From positions 1 through 44,445 of the forward strand of contig JAJYDK010000033.1 of the NCBI GenBank assembly GCA_021777555.1: a DNA stretch of 44,445 nt, written 5' to 3'. Position numbers and translations under genes: made by a program. Every line of letters begins with the position of its first letter. The first letter of the stretch is position 1. This stretch comes from Pseudomonadota bacterium. GTDB taxonomy: Bacteria > Pseudomonadota > Gammaproteobacteria > Steroidobacterales > Steroidobacteraceae. Below the pieces are notes generated by a model that was not told where the DNA came from, ran no database searches, and was given only the letters and a program-made list of their open reading frames with translations. Of the stretch, positions 6,949-14,648 are shown one piece after another.

Positions 6949-9270
6949 ATGGTGATGGCCACGGTTGGTGGCGCGCTGATTGCAGTCGTGGCGTTGCTCG
7001 CCATCGTATCCGCGCGCCGCGATGCGGGAATGGGCAGCCTCCCGGTGCGTCTCGAGGAGCTGTTCGAGGCCGGACCGGACGCCATGGTGGTCATCGACCG
7101 CCGCGGCACGATCCTCATCGCCAATCGTCTCGCCGGGGACCTGTTCGGCTGGCAGCGATCGGAGCTCATCGGATGTCCCGTCGAACAGCTCATGCGGGGA
7201 GGAAGGAAGGCCACCCACGGGCTGCTGCGGCGAAATCCTCTTGCCAGCGGGCGTCCACGCCGAATGGGCATCGGCGACCTCACGTTGCAGGCCATGCGTC
7301 GCGATGGGACGACGTTCCCGGCGGACATCTCACTGAGTTCACTCGCCTCCGGCGCGGTCATCGCCGCGGTGCGCGACGCCACGGCGAGGCAGGCCGCGGT
7401 GTCGGAGATTCTATTCCTCAACCGGATGTACTCGACGCTGACGCAAACCAGTCAGTTGACCGCGGTCTGCGAGGACGAGATCCGCCTGTTCGAGCGGATC
7501 TGCCAGGTCGCGGTGGCGGCAGGGGAGCTGAGACTTGCGTGGGTCGGGCGGGTCGAGGCGCAATCCGGCCGCATCGTTTGCGTGGCGAGCAGCAGCGCCA
7601 CCGCCGAGTTCGCCGGGTATCTGAGCGGGCTCACGGTCCATACGGACGCCGCGCGGCCCGAGGGACGCGGACCATTCGGCATCGCGTGGCGGGAGGGGCG
7701 GCCGGTGTTCGTGCAGGATTTCCGGCGCGATGAGCGGGTCGCGTTGTGGCGCAGCGCCGATCGATCGGTGCCGTGGGGCTCGAGCGCTGCTCTTCCCATC
7801 CACCGCGGCGGCGCCGTCCACGCGGTGCTGTCGTTGTATGACATCCAGACGGGCGCCTTCTCCGACAAGGTCATCGATCTGCTGCACAGGATCGTGACGG
7901 ACATCGAGGCGGCGCTCGGCCGGCTCGATCTGCTCGCCCAGAAGAAGAATACGGAGGAGCGTATCTCCCGGCTCCTGAGCATCGATCCGCTCACCTCGCT
8001 GCCCAACCGGCGGGTCATGCTCGAGCGGCTGGAGGAACTCGTGTCGCGGGCCGCGCATCGCACGGAACACGGCGCCGTGCTGTTGCTCGGGTTGGACCGG
8101 TTTCAGACCCTCAATGAGATTTTCGGCCATCAGACCGGCGACAAGCTGCTGCAGGATACGGCGCAGCGGCTGCGCGCCGCGATCCCCGCCGGCGAGCCGG
8201 TGGGAAGAGTCGGAGGTGACGAATTCCTCGTCCTGCTCGAGAATCTCGGCCCGGACGCCCGGTGCGCCACCGAGGCCGCGCGCCGCAGCGCCGAGCAGCT
8301 GCTCGCGGCGGTGCTGCAACCCCATCTCATCGGCGAGCGGGTCGTGTCCTGCTCGGTCAGCATCGGCGCGGCGGTGTGGGCAGATGAGCCCGAGGCCGGG
8401 TCCCAGGAGCTGCTGAGGCGAGCCGAGTTGGCGATGCGGGCGGCGAAGAACAACGGGCGCAACGCCATGCGCCTGTTCACTCCAGGGATGCAGCTGGCCC
8501 TCGATCAGCGCTCGCGGCTCGAGACACGGCTGCGTCATGAGTTCAACGTCGACCAGTTGCAGTTGTATTTCCAGAAGCGTGTCGATGAGCGGGGAGCGAC
8601 GCTCGGCGCCGAGGCGCTGCTGCGGTGGTGCGATCCGCAGCGGGGCCTGGTGCCGCCCATGGAGCTCGTGCCGGTGGCCGAGGAGATCGGCCTGATCCAC
8701 GAAATCGGCCGATGGGTATTGGGCCGCGCATGCCGGCAGCTCAAGGAGTGGTCGCGGATCGCGCCGGCGCGGCGGCTGCGCCTCGCGGTGAACGTGAGTC
8801 CCAGACAGCTCGCCGCCGAAGGTTTCGTGGATCAGACGATCGATATCCTGGCACGCACCGGCGCAGATCCGCGTCTGCTCGAGCTGGAGGTGACCGAGGG
8901 CCTGCCGATACAGGACGTCGAGGAAGTCATCCCGAAGATGCAGGCGCTGCGCGCGCTGGGAATCCGCTTCGCCATCGATGATTTCGGGATCGGCTATTCG
9001 TCATTGTCGTATCTGCGGCAATTGCCGATCAGCGTGCTCAAGATCGATCGCAGCTTCGTCTCGGGCATGACCCATCCCGATGGCGAGACGCTCGTGCACA
9101 CCATCGTGCAGATGGCGCGAAGTCTCGACCTCCAGGTGATCGCGGAGGGCGTCGAAGCGCAGTGGCAGCGGGACATGCTCATCCGGCACGGCTGTGATCA
9201 ATACCAGGGCTATCTCTTCGGCCGCCCGGTACCCATCGAAGTCTTCGACCGGGATCTCGCCGTGGTGTGA
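6949..9270 (+). CDS. PAS-GAF-GGDEF-EAL protein (cyclic di-GMP turnover)
   Basis: A 773-residue bifunctional c-di-GMP signalling protein. Order: a membrane helix (about residues 5-22), a PAS sensor (LEELFEAGPDAMVVIDRRG onward), a GAF-like domain (about 160-315, with LPIHRGGAVHAVLSLYD), a GGDEF diguanylate cyclase domain and an EAL phosphodiesterase domain. The GGDEF signature is intact at 422-426 (RVGGDEFLVLLE), but no RxxD inhibitory site lies upstream of it. The EAL domain is also intact: EALLRW at 555-560, VNVSPRQL, the metal-binding IDDFGIGYSSL and AEGVEA. Both activities are therefore possible; which dominates is unknown. The GTGATG start follows GGGAG by 8 bases. A link to the flagellar and chemotaxis genes in the window is plausible but indirect. 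Confidence 0.92.
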   Translation: MVMATVGGALIAVVALLAIVSARRDAGMGSLPVRLEELFEAGPDAMVVIDRRGTILIANRLAGDLFGWQRSELIGCPVEQLMRGGRKATHGLLRRNPLASGRPRRMGIGDLTLQAMRRDGTTFPADISLSSLASGAVIAAVRDATARQAAVSEILFLNRMYSTLTQTSQLTAVCEDEIRLFERICQVAVAAGELRLAWVGRVEAQSGRIVCVASSSATAEFAGYLSGLTVHTDAARPEGRGPFGIAWREGRPVFVQDFRRDERVALWRSADRSVPWGSSAALPIHRGGAVHAVLSLYDIQTGAFSDKVIDLLHRIVTDIEAALGRLDLLAQKKNTEERISRLLSIDPLTSLPNRRVMLERLEELVSRAAHRTEHGAVLLLGLDRFQTLNEIFGHQTGDKLLQDTAQRLRAAIPAGEPVGRVGGDEFLVLLENLGPDARCATEAARRSAEQLLAAVLQPHLIGERVVSCSVSIGAAVWADEPEAGSQELLRRAELAMRAAKNNGRNAMRLFTPGMQLALDQRSRLETRLRHEFNVDQLQLYFQKRVDERGATLGAEALLRWCDPQRGLVPPMELVPVAEEIGLIHEIGRWVLGRACRQLKEWSRIAPARRLRLAVNVSPRQLAAEGFVDQTIDILARTGADPRLLELEVTEGLPIQDVEEVIPKMQALRALGIRFAIDDFGIGYSSLSYLRQLPISVLKIDRSFVSGMTHPDGETLVHTIVQMARSLDLQVIAEGVEAQWQRDMLIRHGCDQYQGYLFGRPVPIEVFDRDLAVV

Positions 9271-9383
9271 GCCGGTGTTCACTTCGGGCAGGTCCCGGGC
9301 CTCTCGTGGCGCTGCATCGACGCCGCAATGGAAGGGCGGATGCGATTCAGGTTCCCTTGCCAGATCGGGTATGCTGCCCGGCG

Positions 9384-10418
9384 ATGAAAAAACCACACCC
9401 ATCGAGCCGGCGCGCACCCGCGAGGATGGCCGATATCGCGCGATTGGCGGGAGTGCACGTCTCGACGGTGTCCCGCGCTCTGGCCGGAAGTCCCCTGGTC
9501 GAAGCCGGCAAGCGCGAGCAGATCATGCGGATCGCGCGTGAGCGTGGCTACGTGGTCAATTCCGTGGCGCGAAATCTGCGCCTGAAGCGCACGCAGACGC
9601 TCTCGGTGGTGGTTCCCCTGCAGCACGAGCGCGGCCAGCCGTTGACCGATCCGTTCTTCGTGGCGATGCTGGGATATCTCGCCGAGGCCATCACGCAGCG
9701 CGGCTACGGCATGGCGCTGCAGAAAGTCGTGTTGCCGACGCACGAATGGCTCACCACGCTCATCGCCTCCGGACGCGCCGACGGGATCATCGTCATCGGC
9801 CAGAGCACGGAGCACGAGACGCTGCAATCGGTGGCGCAGACCTATCTGCCGCTCGTCGTGTGGGGCGGGCATATTCCGGGGCAGCGCTACTGCACGGTCG
9901 GCACGGACAACCCGGGAGGGGCGCGGGCCGCGGTGCAGCATCTGCTGAAATCCGCGCGGCGGCGCATCATGTTTCTCGGCGACCCCACCGGACCTGAGCT
10001 CCGGCAGCGCTACGACACCTATCGGCGCACTCTCGAGGAAGGGCCGCGCGGCACCGGCAAGCCACGGCTCATCCCCGCTCACCTGACGGCCGATGCCGCT
10101 TATGAGGCCATGCTCGGGTTCATCCGCAAGGGCGAGCGCTTCGATGCGGTGTTCGCCGCCTCGGATGTGATCGCCATCAGTGCCATGCGGGCGCTCGCAA
10201 CCGCGGGTCTGTCGGTGCCGAAGGATGTCGCGGTCGTCGGATTCGACGACATCGCGATCGCGGCACACACGACCCCGAGCCTGACCACGGTTCGTCAGGA
10301 CCTCGAGCGCGGCGTGCGTACCATGATCGATCTGCTGTTCAAGCGGATGGACGGGGAGGAGACCCCATCGGTCACCATGCCCGCCGAGCTCATCGTCCGG
10401 GAGTCGGCGCCGCTCTGA
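9384..10418 (+). CDS. LacI family regulator, probable sucrose-locus repressor
   Basis: A 344-residue LacI/GalR-type repressor. The helix-turn-helix is MADIARLAGVHVSTVSRALA, followed by the hinge region (NSVARNLRLKRT) and a periplasmic-binding-type sugar domain ending in VVGFDDIAIAAHTTPSLTTV, all standard. It sits at the edge of a sugar locus coding for a transporter, sucrose phosphorylase and fructokinase, and two LacI-type palindromes with core CAATCGATTG lie in that locus. By analogy with SuxR/ScrR it should release these operators when sucrose or a derivative binds. I took the first ATG (MKKPHPS); the second, 14 codons in, is a fair alternative, and neither has a strong ribosome site. Its 3' end overlaps the convergent transporter gene by 29 bases. 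Confidence 0.9.
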   Translation: MKKPHPSSRRAPARMADIARLAGVHVSTVSRALAGSPLVEAGKREQIMRIARERGYVVNSVARNLRLKRTQTLSVVVPLQHERGQPLTDPFFVAMLGYLAEAITQRGYGMALQKVVLPTHEWLTTLIASGRADGIIVIGQSTEHETLQSVAQTYLPLVVWGGHIPGQRYCTVGTDNPGGARAAVQHLLKSARRRIMFLGDPTGPELRQRYDTYRRTLEEGPRGTGKPRLIPAHLTADAAYEAMLGFIRKGERFDAVFAASDVIAISAMRALATAGLSVPKDVAVVGFDDIAIAAHTTPSLTTVRQDLERGVRTMIDLLFKRMDGEETPSVTMPAELIVRESAPL

Positions 10419-11673
10419 GGGCTCCTGGTGGCGGACCGGGCGGTGCCGAGTATTCCGTCTGATCGAGGCTGCGCAGCCGCCGAGCGGTGAAGCCCGTAGC
10501 GGCATTGAGCACCAGCCCTGTGGCGAGCAGCAGCGCGAATCCCGCGGCAAGCTCAAAACCGTACTTCGGACTGTGGTAGGCATCGCTCACCGCGCCCATG
10601 GCGAATGGTCCGACCGCGGCGGCGAATGCGGTGAATGCAAGCAGCAGCCCCGCCACGCGTCCATGCTCGGATTTCGGGAAGCCGCTGATGCCCTTGGAGT
10701 TGATGGTCGGGTAAATCACGGACATGAACAGTCCGGAGAGGGGCAGCAGGACGAGCCCCGCCTGCGGCCCGCCCGCGAGGCTGCCGGCGAAGCAACCGAG
10801 AATGGCGAGCCCGAGCAGGGCGAGCGCCGTGGACCAGGAGAAGCGGCTGAGCATCCAGGCGCCCACCAGTCTGCCGGCCGCGCGCAATACGAAGAATGCC
10901 GTCAGCGCGTAAGGCACCATCCAGAGCAGTGGACCGTGATAGATGCGCAGATACGTGGGCATCCACACGTAGATCGCGACTTCCACCGAGACGTACAGGG
11001 AGATCAGGCCGGAAAAAGTCAGCGCGTAAGGATCGCGCAGCAGTGCGAGCGTATGCGCCAGGCTGGCCGGCGCACGGATTTCGGTGCGTCGCGCCGGGTA
11101 ATCGGCCAGGAGGGCGAGGATGACCAGCAGGGCGCAGATGCCCGCGGCAATGACATACAGCCACTTCCAGGAGAGGCCGTGCACGAGCAGCACCGCCACG
11201 ATGGCCGGGCCGATGATGGAGCCGATGCCGAAGCACCCCTCGATCAGGTTCATGAACGAGGTGTGTTGAGTGGTGGAGCGGGACAGGTCGCCGACCAGGG
11301 CGAGCGCCCCGGTCTTGAAAACGCTGACACCGAGCCCGCCGATGGCGAGGAGTGTCACGAACTGTCCGAAGTGGTCCGCGAGCGCGAACAGCGCCGAGCC
11401 CATCCCGTAGAGCGCAAGACCCAGGACGATGGTCCACTTGTGGCCGAGCCGGTCGGCAAGAAAGCCGAGCGTCAGCGCGCCGAGCGCCATGGCCGCCATG
11501 GGCGCGTACTGAAAGGCGGACGCCGCCTTCATGCTGAGGTGGAACTGGCCGATGATGTTCGGGATGACGCTGCCGACCGCATCCGATGTCATGGCGAACA
11601 TCAGGAACATCAGACAGGTGAGCGCGCGAAGGATCGCAGGATTGCGTGCGCCGAGTCCGGTTTGCCCCGTCAT
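10390..11673 (-). CDS. MFS sugar transporter, probable sucrose uptake
   Basis: A 427-residue major facilitator with 12 predicted membrane helices, inner membrane. The inter-helix motif GFLADRLGHKWTIVLG between helices 2 and 3 is the classic MFS signature, and a long central loop separates two six-helix halves. Sequence features resemble sugar permeases of the FHS-like branch, but substrate cannot be read from motifs. The context is strong: it is divergent from sucrose phosphorylase over a 92-base gap that holds a LacI-type operator, in a locus that also has fructokinase. Sucrose/proton symport is the most economical assignment, as for SuxC in Xanthomonas loci. The C-terminal coding end overlaps the LacI gene end on the other strand. 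Confidence 0.82.
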   Translation of the reverse strand: MTGQTGLGARNPAILRALTCLMFLMFAMTSDAVGSVIPNIIGQFHLSMKAASAFQYAPMAAMALGALTLGFLADRLGHKWTIVLGLALYGMGSALFALADHFGQFVTLLAIGGLGVSVFKTGALALVGDLSRSTTQHTSFMNLIEGCFGIGSIIGPAIVAVLLVHGLSWKWLYVIAAGICALLVILALLADYPARRTEIRAPASLAHTLALLRDPYALTFSGLISLYVSVEVAIYVWMPTYLRIYHGPLLWMVPYALTAFFVLRAAGRLVGAWMLSRFSWSTALALLGLAILGCFAGSLAGGPQAGLVLLPLSGLFMSVIYPTINSKGISGFPKSEHGRVAGLLLAFTAFAAAVGPFAMGAVSDAYHSPKYGFELAAGFALLLATGLVLNAATGFTARRLRSLDQTEYSAPPGPPPGALRAAPTPGR

Positions 11674-11693
11674 GGCCCCCTCTTTACTTTGAA

Positions 11694-11707
11694 TACAATC
11701 GATTGCA
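11694..11707. promoter_or_regulatory. LacI-type operator between transporter and sucrose phosphorylase genes
   Basis: TACAATCGATTGCA contains the perfect 10-bp palindrome CAATCGATTG with the central CG typical of LacI/GalR operators. It lies 21 bases upstream of the transporter start and 59 bases upstream of the sucrose phosphorylase start, so one site could repress both. The same sequence in inverse orientation recurs at 14313-14326 with 13 of 14 bases matching. Confidence 0.75.
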
Positions 11708-11765
11708 TCATAGCCTCTGCAGGCTCTTTCGTAAACCCTGGCGGCCCATTGACGAAACCTGGCGC

Positions 11766-13277
11766 ATGAAGAATCAAGTCCAGCTCATCACCTACGTCGA
11801 GCGCCTCGGCGGGGCGGGGTTCGAGGCGCTTTCCGAGCTGCTCGCGGGACCGCTGGCGAACCTCTTCGGCACGGTGCATCTGCTGCCCTTTTTCCATTCC
11901 ATCGACGGGGCGGACGCCGGTTTCGATCCGATCGATCACCTCCGCGTGGATGAGCGGCTCGGCGCATGGGAGGACATCCGGCAGCTCGCCGGCAAAGTCG
12001 ACTTGATGGCCGACGCGATCGTCAACCACATCTCCGCCGATTCGCCGCAGTTTCAGGAGTTCTCCCGACTCGGGCGCGGCTCCCGTTACGACGGTTTGTT
12101 TCTGACCCTGGAGAGTGTCTTCCCCGACGGCGCGCGCGAGCGTGACCTGACTGCCGTCTACCGGCCGCGGCCGGGTCTGCCGCTGACGCCCGTCACACTC
12201 GCATATGGCGAGCGGCGCGTCCTTTGGACGACCTTCACTTCGAAGCAGCTCGATATCGATGTGCGTCACCCGCAGGGCAGAGCCTACCTGGAGGGCATTC
12301 TGCGCACGTTCGGTGCGTGCGGCATCCGCGCCGTGCGCCTCGATGCGGTCGGCTACGCGATCAAGAAGGCGGGCACCAGCTGCTTCATGCTGCCGCAGAC
12401 CTTCGGGTTCATCGGCGAGCTCACGGAGCTCGCACGCACGCTCGGCATGGAGGTGCTGGTGGAGGTGCATTCGCACCATCTGCGCCAGAAAGAGATCGCT
12501 TCGCGGGTCGACTGGGTCTATGACTTCGCGCTCCCGCCACTCGTGCTGCACGCCATCTTCACCTCAACGGCCCAGCATCTCAAGGAATGGATCGCCATCC
12601 GGCCGCGCAATGCGCTCACCGTGCTCGATACCCACGACGGCATTGGCATCATCGATGTCGGCGCGGACGGGCAGCATCCCGGACTGGTGCCGCCGGAGGA
12701 GCTCGATGCGCTGGTCGAGACGATTCATGCCCGCAGCCACGGTCAGAGCCGGCTCGCTACCGGGGCGGCGGCCTCCAACCTCGACCTGTACCAGGTGAAC
12801 TGCACCTTCTACGACGCGCTCGGCCGCAACGATCGGGAGTACCTGCTCGCGAGGGCCGTGCAGTTCTTTCTGCCCGGCATCCCCCAGGTCTATTACGTGG
12901 GGCTGCTCGCCGGGGGGAATGACATGGCGCTGCTCGCCCGCACCGGCACAGGGCGCGACATCAACCGCCATTACTACGAGCGCAAGGAAGTGCTCGAGGC
13001 ACTCTCGCGGCCGGTGGTACGGGACCTCGTGCGCATGATCCGCCTGCGCAACACCCATCCGGCGTTCCAGGGGGCCTTCCAGGTCGGTGAGTCCACGGAG
13101 CGCTCGCTCGCTTTGCGATGGCAGGTCGACTGCGAGCACGCGGTGCTCCTGGCCGACTTTGCGACCGGACGCTGGACGCTCGAGTACACCGATGGAGGTA
13201 CGGTGCAATCGCTCGAGCTCGAATGCATGCGCTATGAGGATGCGGCGCCCGGATTCGCGGTCCAATGGAACAGGTGA
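11766..13277 (+). CDS. gtfA: Sucrose phosphorylase (GH13)
   Basis: Cleaves sucrose with phosphate to alpha-glucose-1-phosphate and fructose, saving one ATP relative to hydrolysis; cytosolic. The 503-residue sequence follows the Bifidobacterium-type enzyme closely from its start (MKNQVQLITYVERLGGAG) through FFHSIDGADAGFDPIDH, DAIVNHIS and AASNLDLYQVN. The GH13 catalytic triad is present: nucleophile Asp193 (VRLDAVGY), acid/base Glu233 (LVEVHSHH) and transition-state Asp291 (LDTHDGIG). The glutamine in LDLYQVN, which helps set acceptor specificity, is kept. The ATG has no strong Shine-Dalgarno, but the N-terminus aligns with the family without extension. The fructose product feeds the fructokinase encoded 98 bases downstream, and expression is probably controlled by the operator upstream. 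Confidence 0.95.
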   Translation: MKNQVQLITYVERLGGAGFEALSELLAGPLANLFGTVHLLPFFHSIDGADAGFDPIDHLRVDERLGAWEDIRQLAGKVDLMADAIVNHISADSPQFQEFSRLGRGSRYDGLFLTLESVFPDGARERDLTAVYRPRPGLPLTPVTLAYGERRVLWTTFTSKQLDIDVRHPQGRAYLEGILRTFGACGIRAVRLDAVGYAIKKAGTSCFMLPQTFGFIGELTELARTLGMEVLVEVHSHHLRQKEIASRVDWVYDFALPPLVLHAIFTSTAQHLKEWIAIRPRNALTVLDTHDGIGIIDVGADGQHPGLVPPEELDALVETIHARSHGQSRLATGAAASNLDLYQVNCTFYDALGRNDREYLLARAVQFFLPGIPQVYYVGLLAGGNDMALLARTGTGRDINRHYYERKEVLEALSRPVVRDLVRMIRLRNTHPAFQGAFQVGESTERSLALRWQVDCEHAVLLADFATGRWTLEYTDGGTVQSLELECMRYEDAAPGFAVQWNR

Positions 13278-13375
13278 TGAGATTCGACCATGATGCCGTG
13301 CTGAGTGGTGCGTCGGCGGAATCGTGCGCGCACTGAGCGGCGGCCCGTTGGCCGCGTAGTAGCGTTGGAGGGGGG

Positions 13376-14269
13376 ATGAATTCTCGAGCACTGTATGGGG
13401 CGATCGAGGCCGGCGGCACCAAATTCGTCTGCGCGGCGGGCCATGGGCCATTCGAGATTCCGCAGGACTGCCGGGAAGTCATCCCCACGACGACTCCGCA
13501 GGCCACGCTGGAGGCTGTCGTCGCGTTCTTCGAACGTATTCGCGGGCAGCGCGGGCCGCTCAGCGCCATCGGTGTGGCCGCCTTCGGACCGGTGGATGTG
13601 GACCGCCGATCGCCAACCTGGGGCTCGATCCTCGCAACCCCGAAGGCGGGCTGGTCCGGGGTGTCGCTCACCCGGCCGCTCGAGCGATTCGAGTGTCCCA
13701 TCGCGATCGATACGGACGTCAACGCCGCAGCTCTGGCGGAAGCGCTCCATGGCTCGGGGGCGGGATTCGCCCCGGTGGTGTATGTGACCGTCGGCACCGG
13801 CATCGGCGGCGGCGTAGCCCTGGAGGGAGCCACGATCCGCGGCCTGCTGCACCCCGAGATGGGCCATATCCGGGTCCGTCGCGATCCGAGGGATCAGGCA
13901 TTTCCAGGAATCTGCCCTTTTCACGGGGATTGTCTCGAGGGACTCGCCAGCGGCCCCGCCATCGTGGCGCGCTGGAATGCCAGACTCGGCGAGCTCAGCG
14001 CGACCCATCCCGCACACGAGATCATCGGCGGCTACCTCGGTCAGCTTGCGGCCACGATCACGCTGCTGCTCTCAGCTCAGCGCATCGTCTTCGGCGGCGG
14101 CGTGATGAACGGGCGGCTCCTGCCGCACATCCGCGCCGCGGCGGCGCGTGAGCTCGGCGGCTATCTGCCCGTCGAGGAAAGAGGCGGGGGATTCGATCGC
14201 CTGATCGTCGAGCCGGAACTCGCAGGTCAGGTCGGCATCACCGGCGCGATGCTGCTCGCAGTCCGTTGA
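13376..14269 (+). CDS. Fructokinase, ROK family
   Basis: Phosphorylates fructose with ATP to fructose-6-phosphate; cytosolic. The 297-residue protein opens with the phosphate-binding GAIEAGGTKFVCAAG typical of ROK fructokinases. It has the second glycine-rich motif VYVTVGTGIGGG and the zinc-binding segment PEMGHIRVRR ... GICPFHGDCLEGLASGPA, in which the histidine and the cysteines are intact. The ATG follows a strong GGAGGGGGG. Downstream of sucrose phosphorylase on the same strand, it uses the fructose released there, and together the two genes turn imported sucrose into glucose-1-phosphate and fructose-6-phosphate. Mannose or glucose activity cannot be excluded on sequence, but context favours fructose. 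Confidence 0.93.
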   Translation: MNSRALYGAIEAGGTKFVCAAGHGPFEIPQDCREVIPTTTPQATLEAVVAFFERIRGQRGPLSAIGVAAFGPVDVDRRSPTWGSILATPKAGWSGVSLTRPLERFECPIAIDTDVNAAALAEALHGSGAGFAPVVYVTVGTGIGGGVALEGATIRGLLHPEMGHIRVRRDPRDQAFPGICPFHGDCLEGLASGPAIVARWNARLGELSATHPAHEIIGGYLGQLAATITLLLSAQRIVFGGGVMNGRLLPHIRAAAARELGGYLPVEERGGGFDRLIVEPELAGQVGITGAMLLAVR

Positions 14270-14312
14270 GACGGCTCTGAAGGCTTGGATTACAAACGTG
14301 TGCACCTTATAG

Positions 14313-14326
14313 GGCAATCGATTGTA
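14313..14326. promoter_or_regulatory. Second LacI-type operator, upstream of the receptor remnant
   Basis: GGCAATCGATTGTA has the same 10-bp core palindrome (CAATCGATTG, 14315-14324) as the operator at 11694-11707 and matches its reverse complement at 13 of 14 positions. It lies about 71 bases before the GTG of the truncated TonB-receptor frame and 44 bases after the fructokinase stop. A matched pair around one locus strongly suggests binding by the locus LacI protein. Confidence 0.72.
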
Positions 14327-14396
14327 TTTAGTGCTCCAATGGCGCTGCGTCGCTCCCGAGTCTGGCGGCGCACAAACTCATCAGAGGGGGGATATC

Positions 14397-14642
14397 GTGA
14401 AGCAACTCAGACCACAGAAGCATTCCATGCCGGGCCGCGCAGCCGTCTCGGCTGCGAGCCGTTCGCCCCGGCTGATGGGCGTGGCGGCCGCTGCCAGTGC
14501 GCAGCGCTCCTCCCCGCCGCTCCACCCGGAGCACGCGGCGAATGCCAATGCGGCGAGCGCGACGGCGCCCGCCCTGCCGGTCAACATGCTGCAGCAGGTC
14601 GTCGTCACCGCATCGGTTGCGGCGCACACCAACTGGCGATAG
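14397..14642 (+). pseudogene. TonB-dependent receptor, N-terminal remnant (probable suxA-like sucrose receptor)
   Basis: An 81-codon frame that looks like the first part of a TonB-dependent outer-membrane receptor. It has a basic N-terminus, a signal-peptide-like stretch ending GVAAAASAQ, a low-complexity Ala/Pro linker and then LQQVVVTAS, which matches the TonB box that precedes the plug domain. It stops after another dozen codons, with no plug or barrel, and the next gene begins only 6 bases later on the opposite strand. The start is GTG with a strong AGAGGGGGG 5 bases upstream, and a LacI operator precedes it, so the regulatory region is preserved. In comparable sucrose loci this position holds the receptor (SuxA). 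I read it as a deletion remnant. A functional short peptide is possible but less likely. Confidence 0.65.
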
Positions 14643-14648
14643 CGCCCG

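Noticed and set aside
11712-11725. AGCCT-CTGC-AGGCT hairpin in the sucrose phosphorylase leader
   Set aside because: Only a 5-bp stem. It may exist in RNA but is too short to support as a terminator or attenuator.
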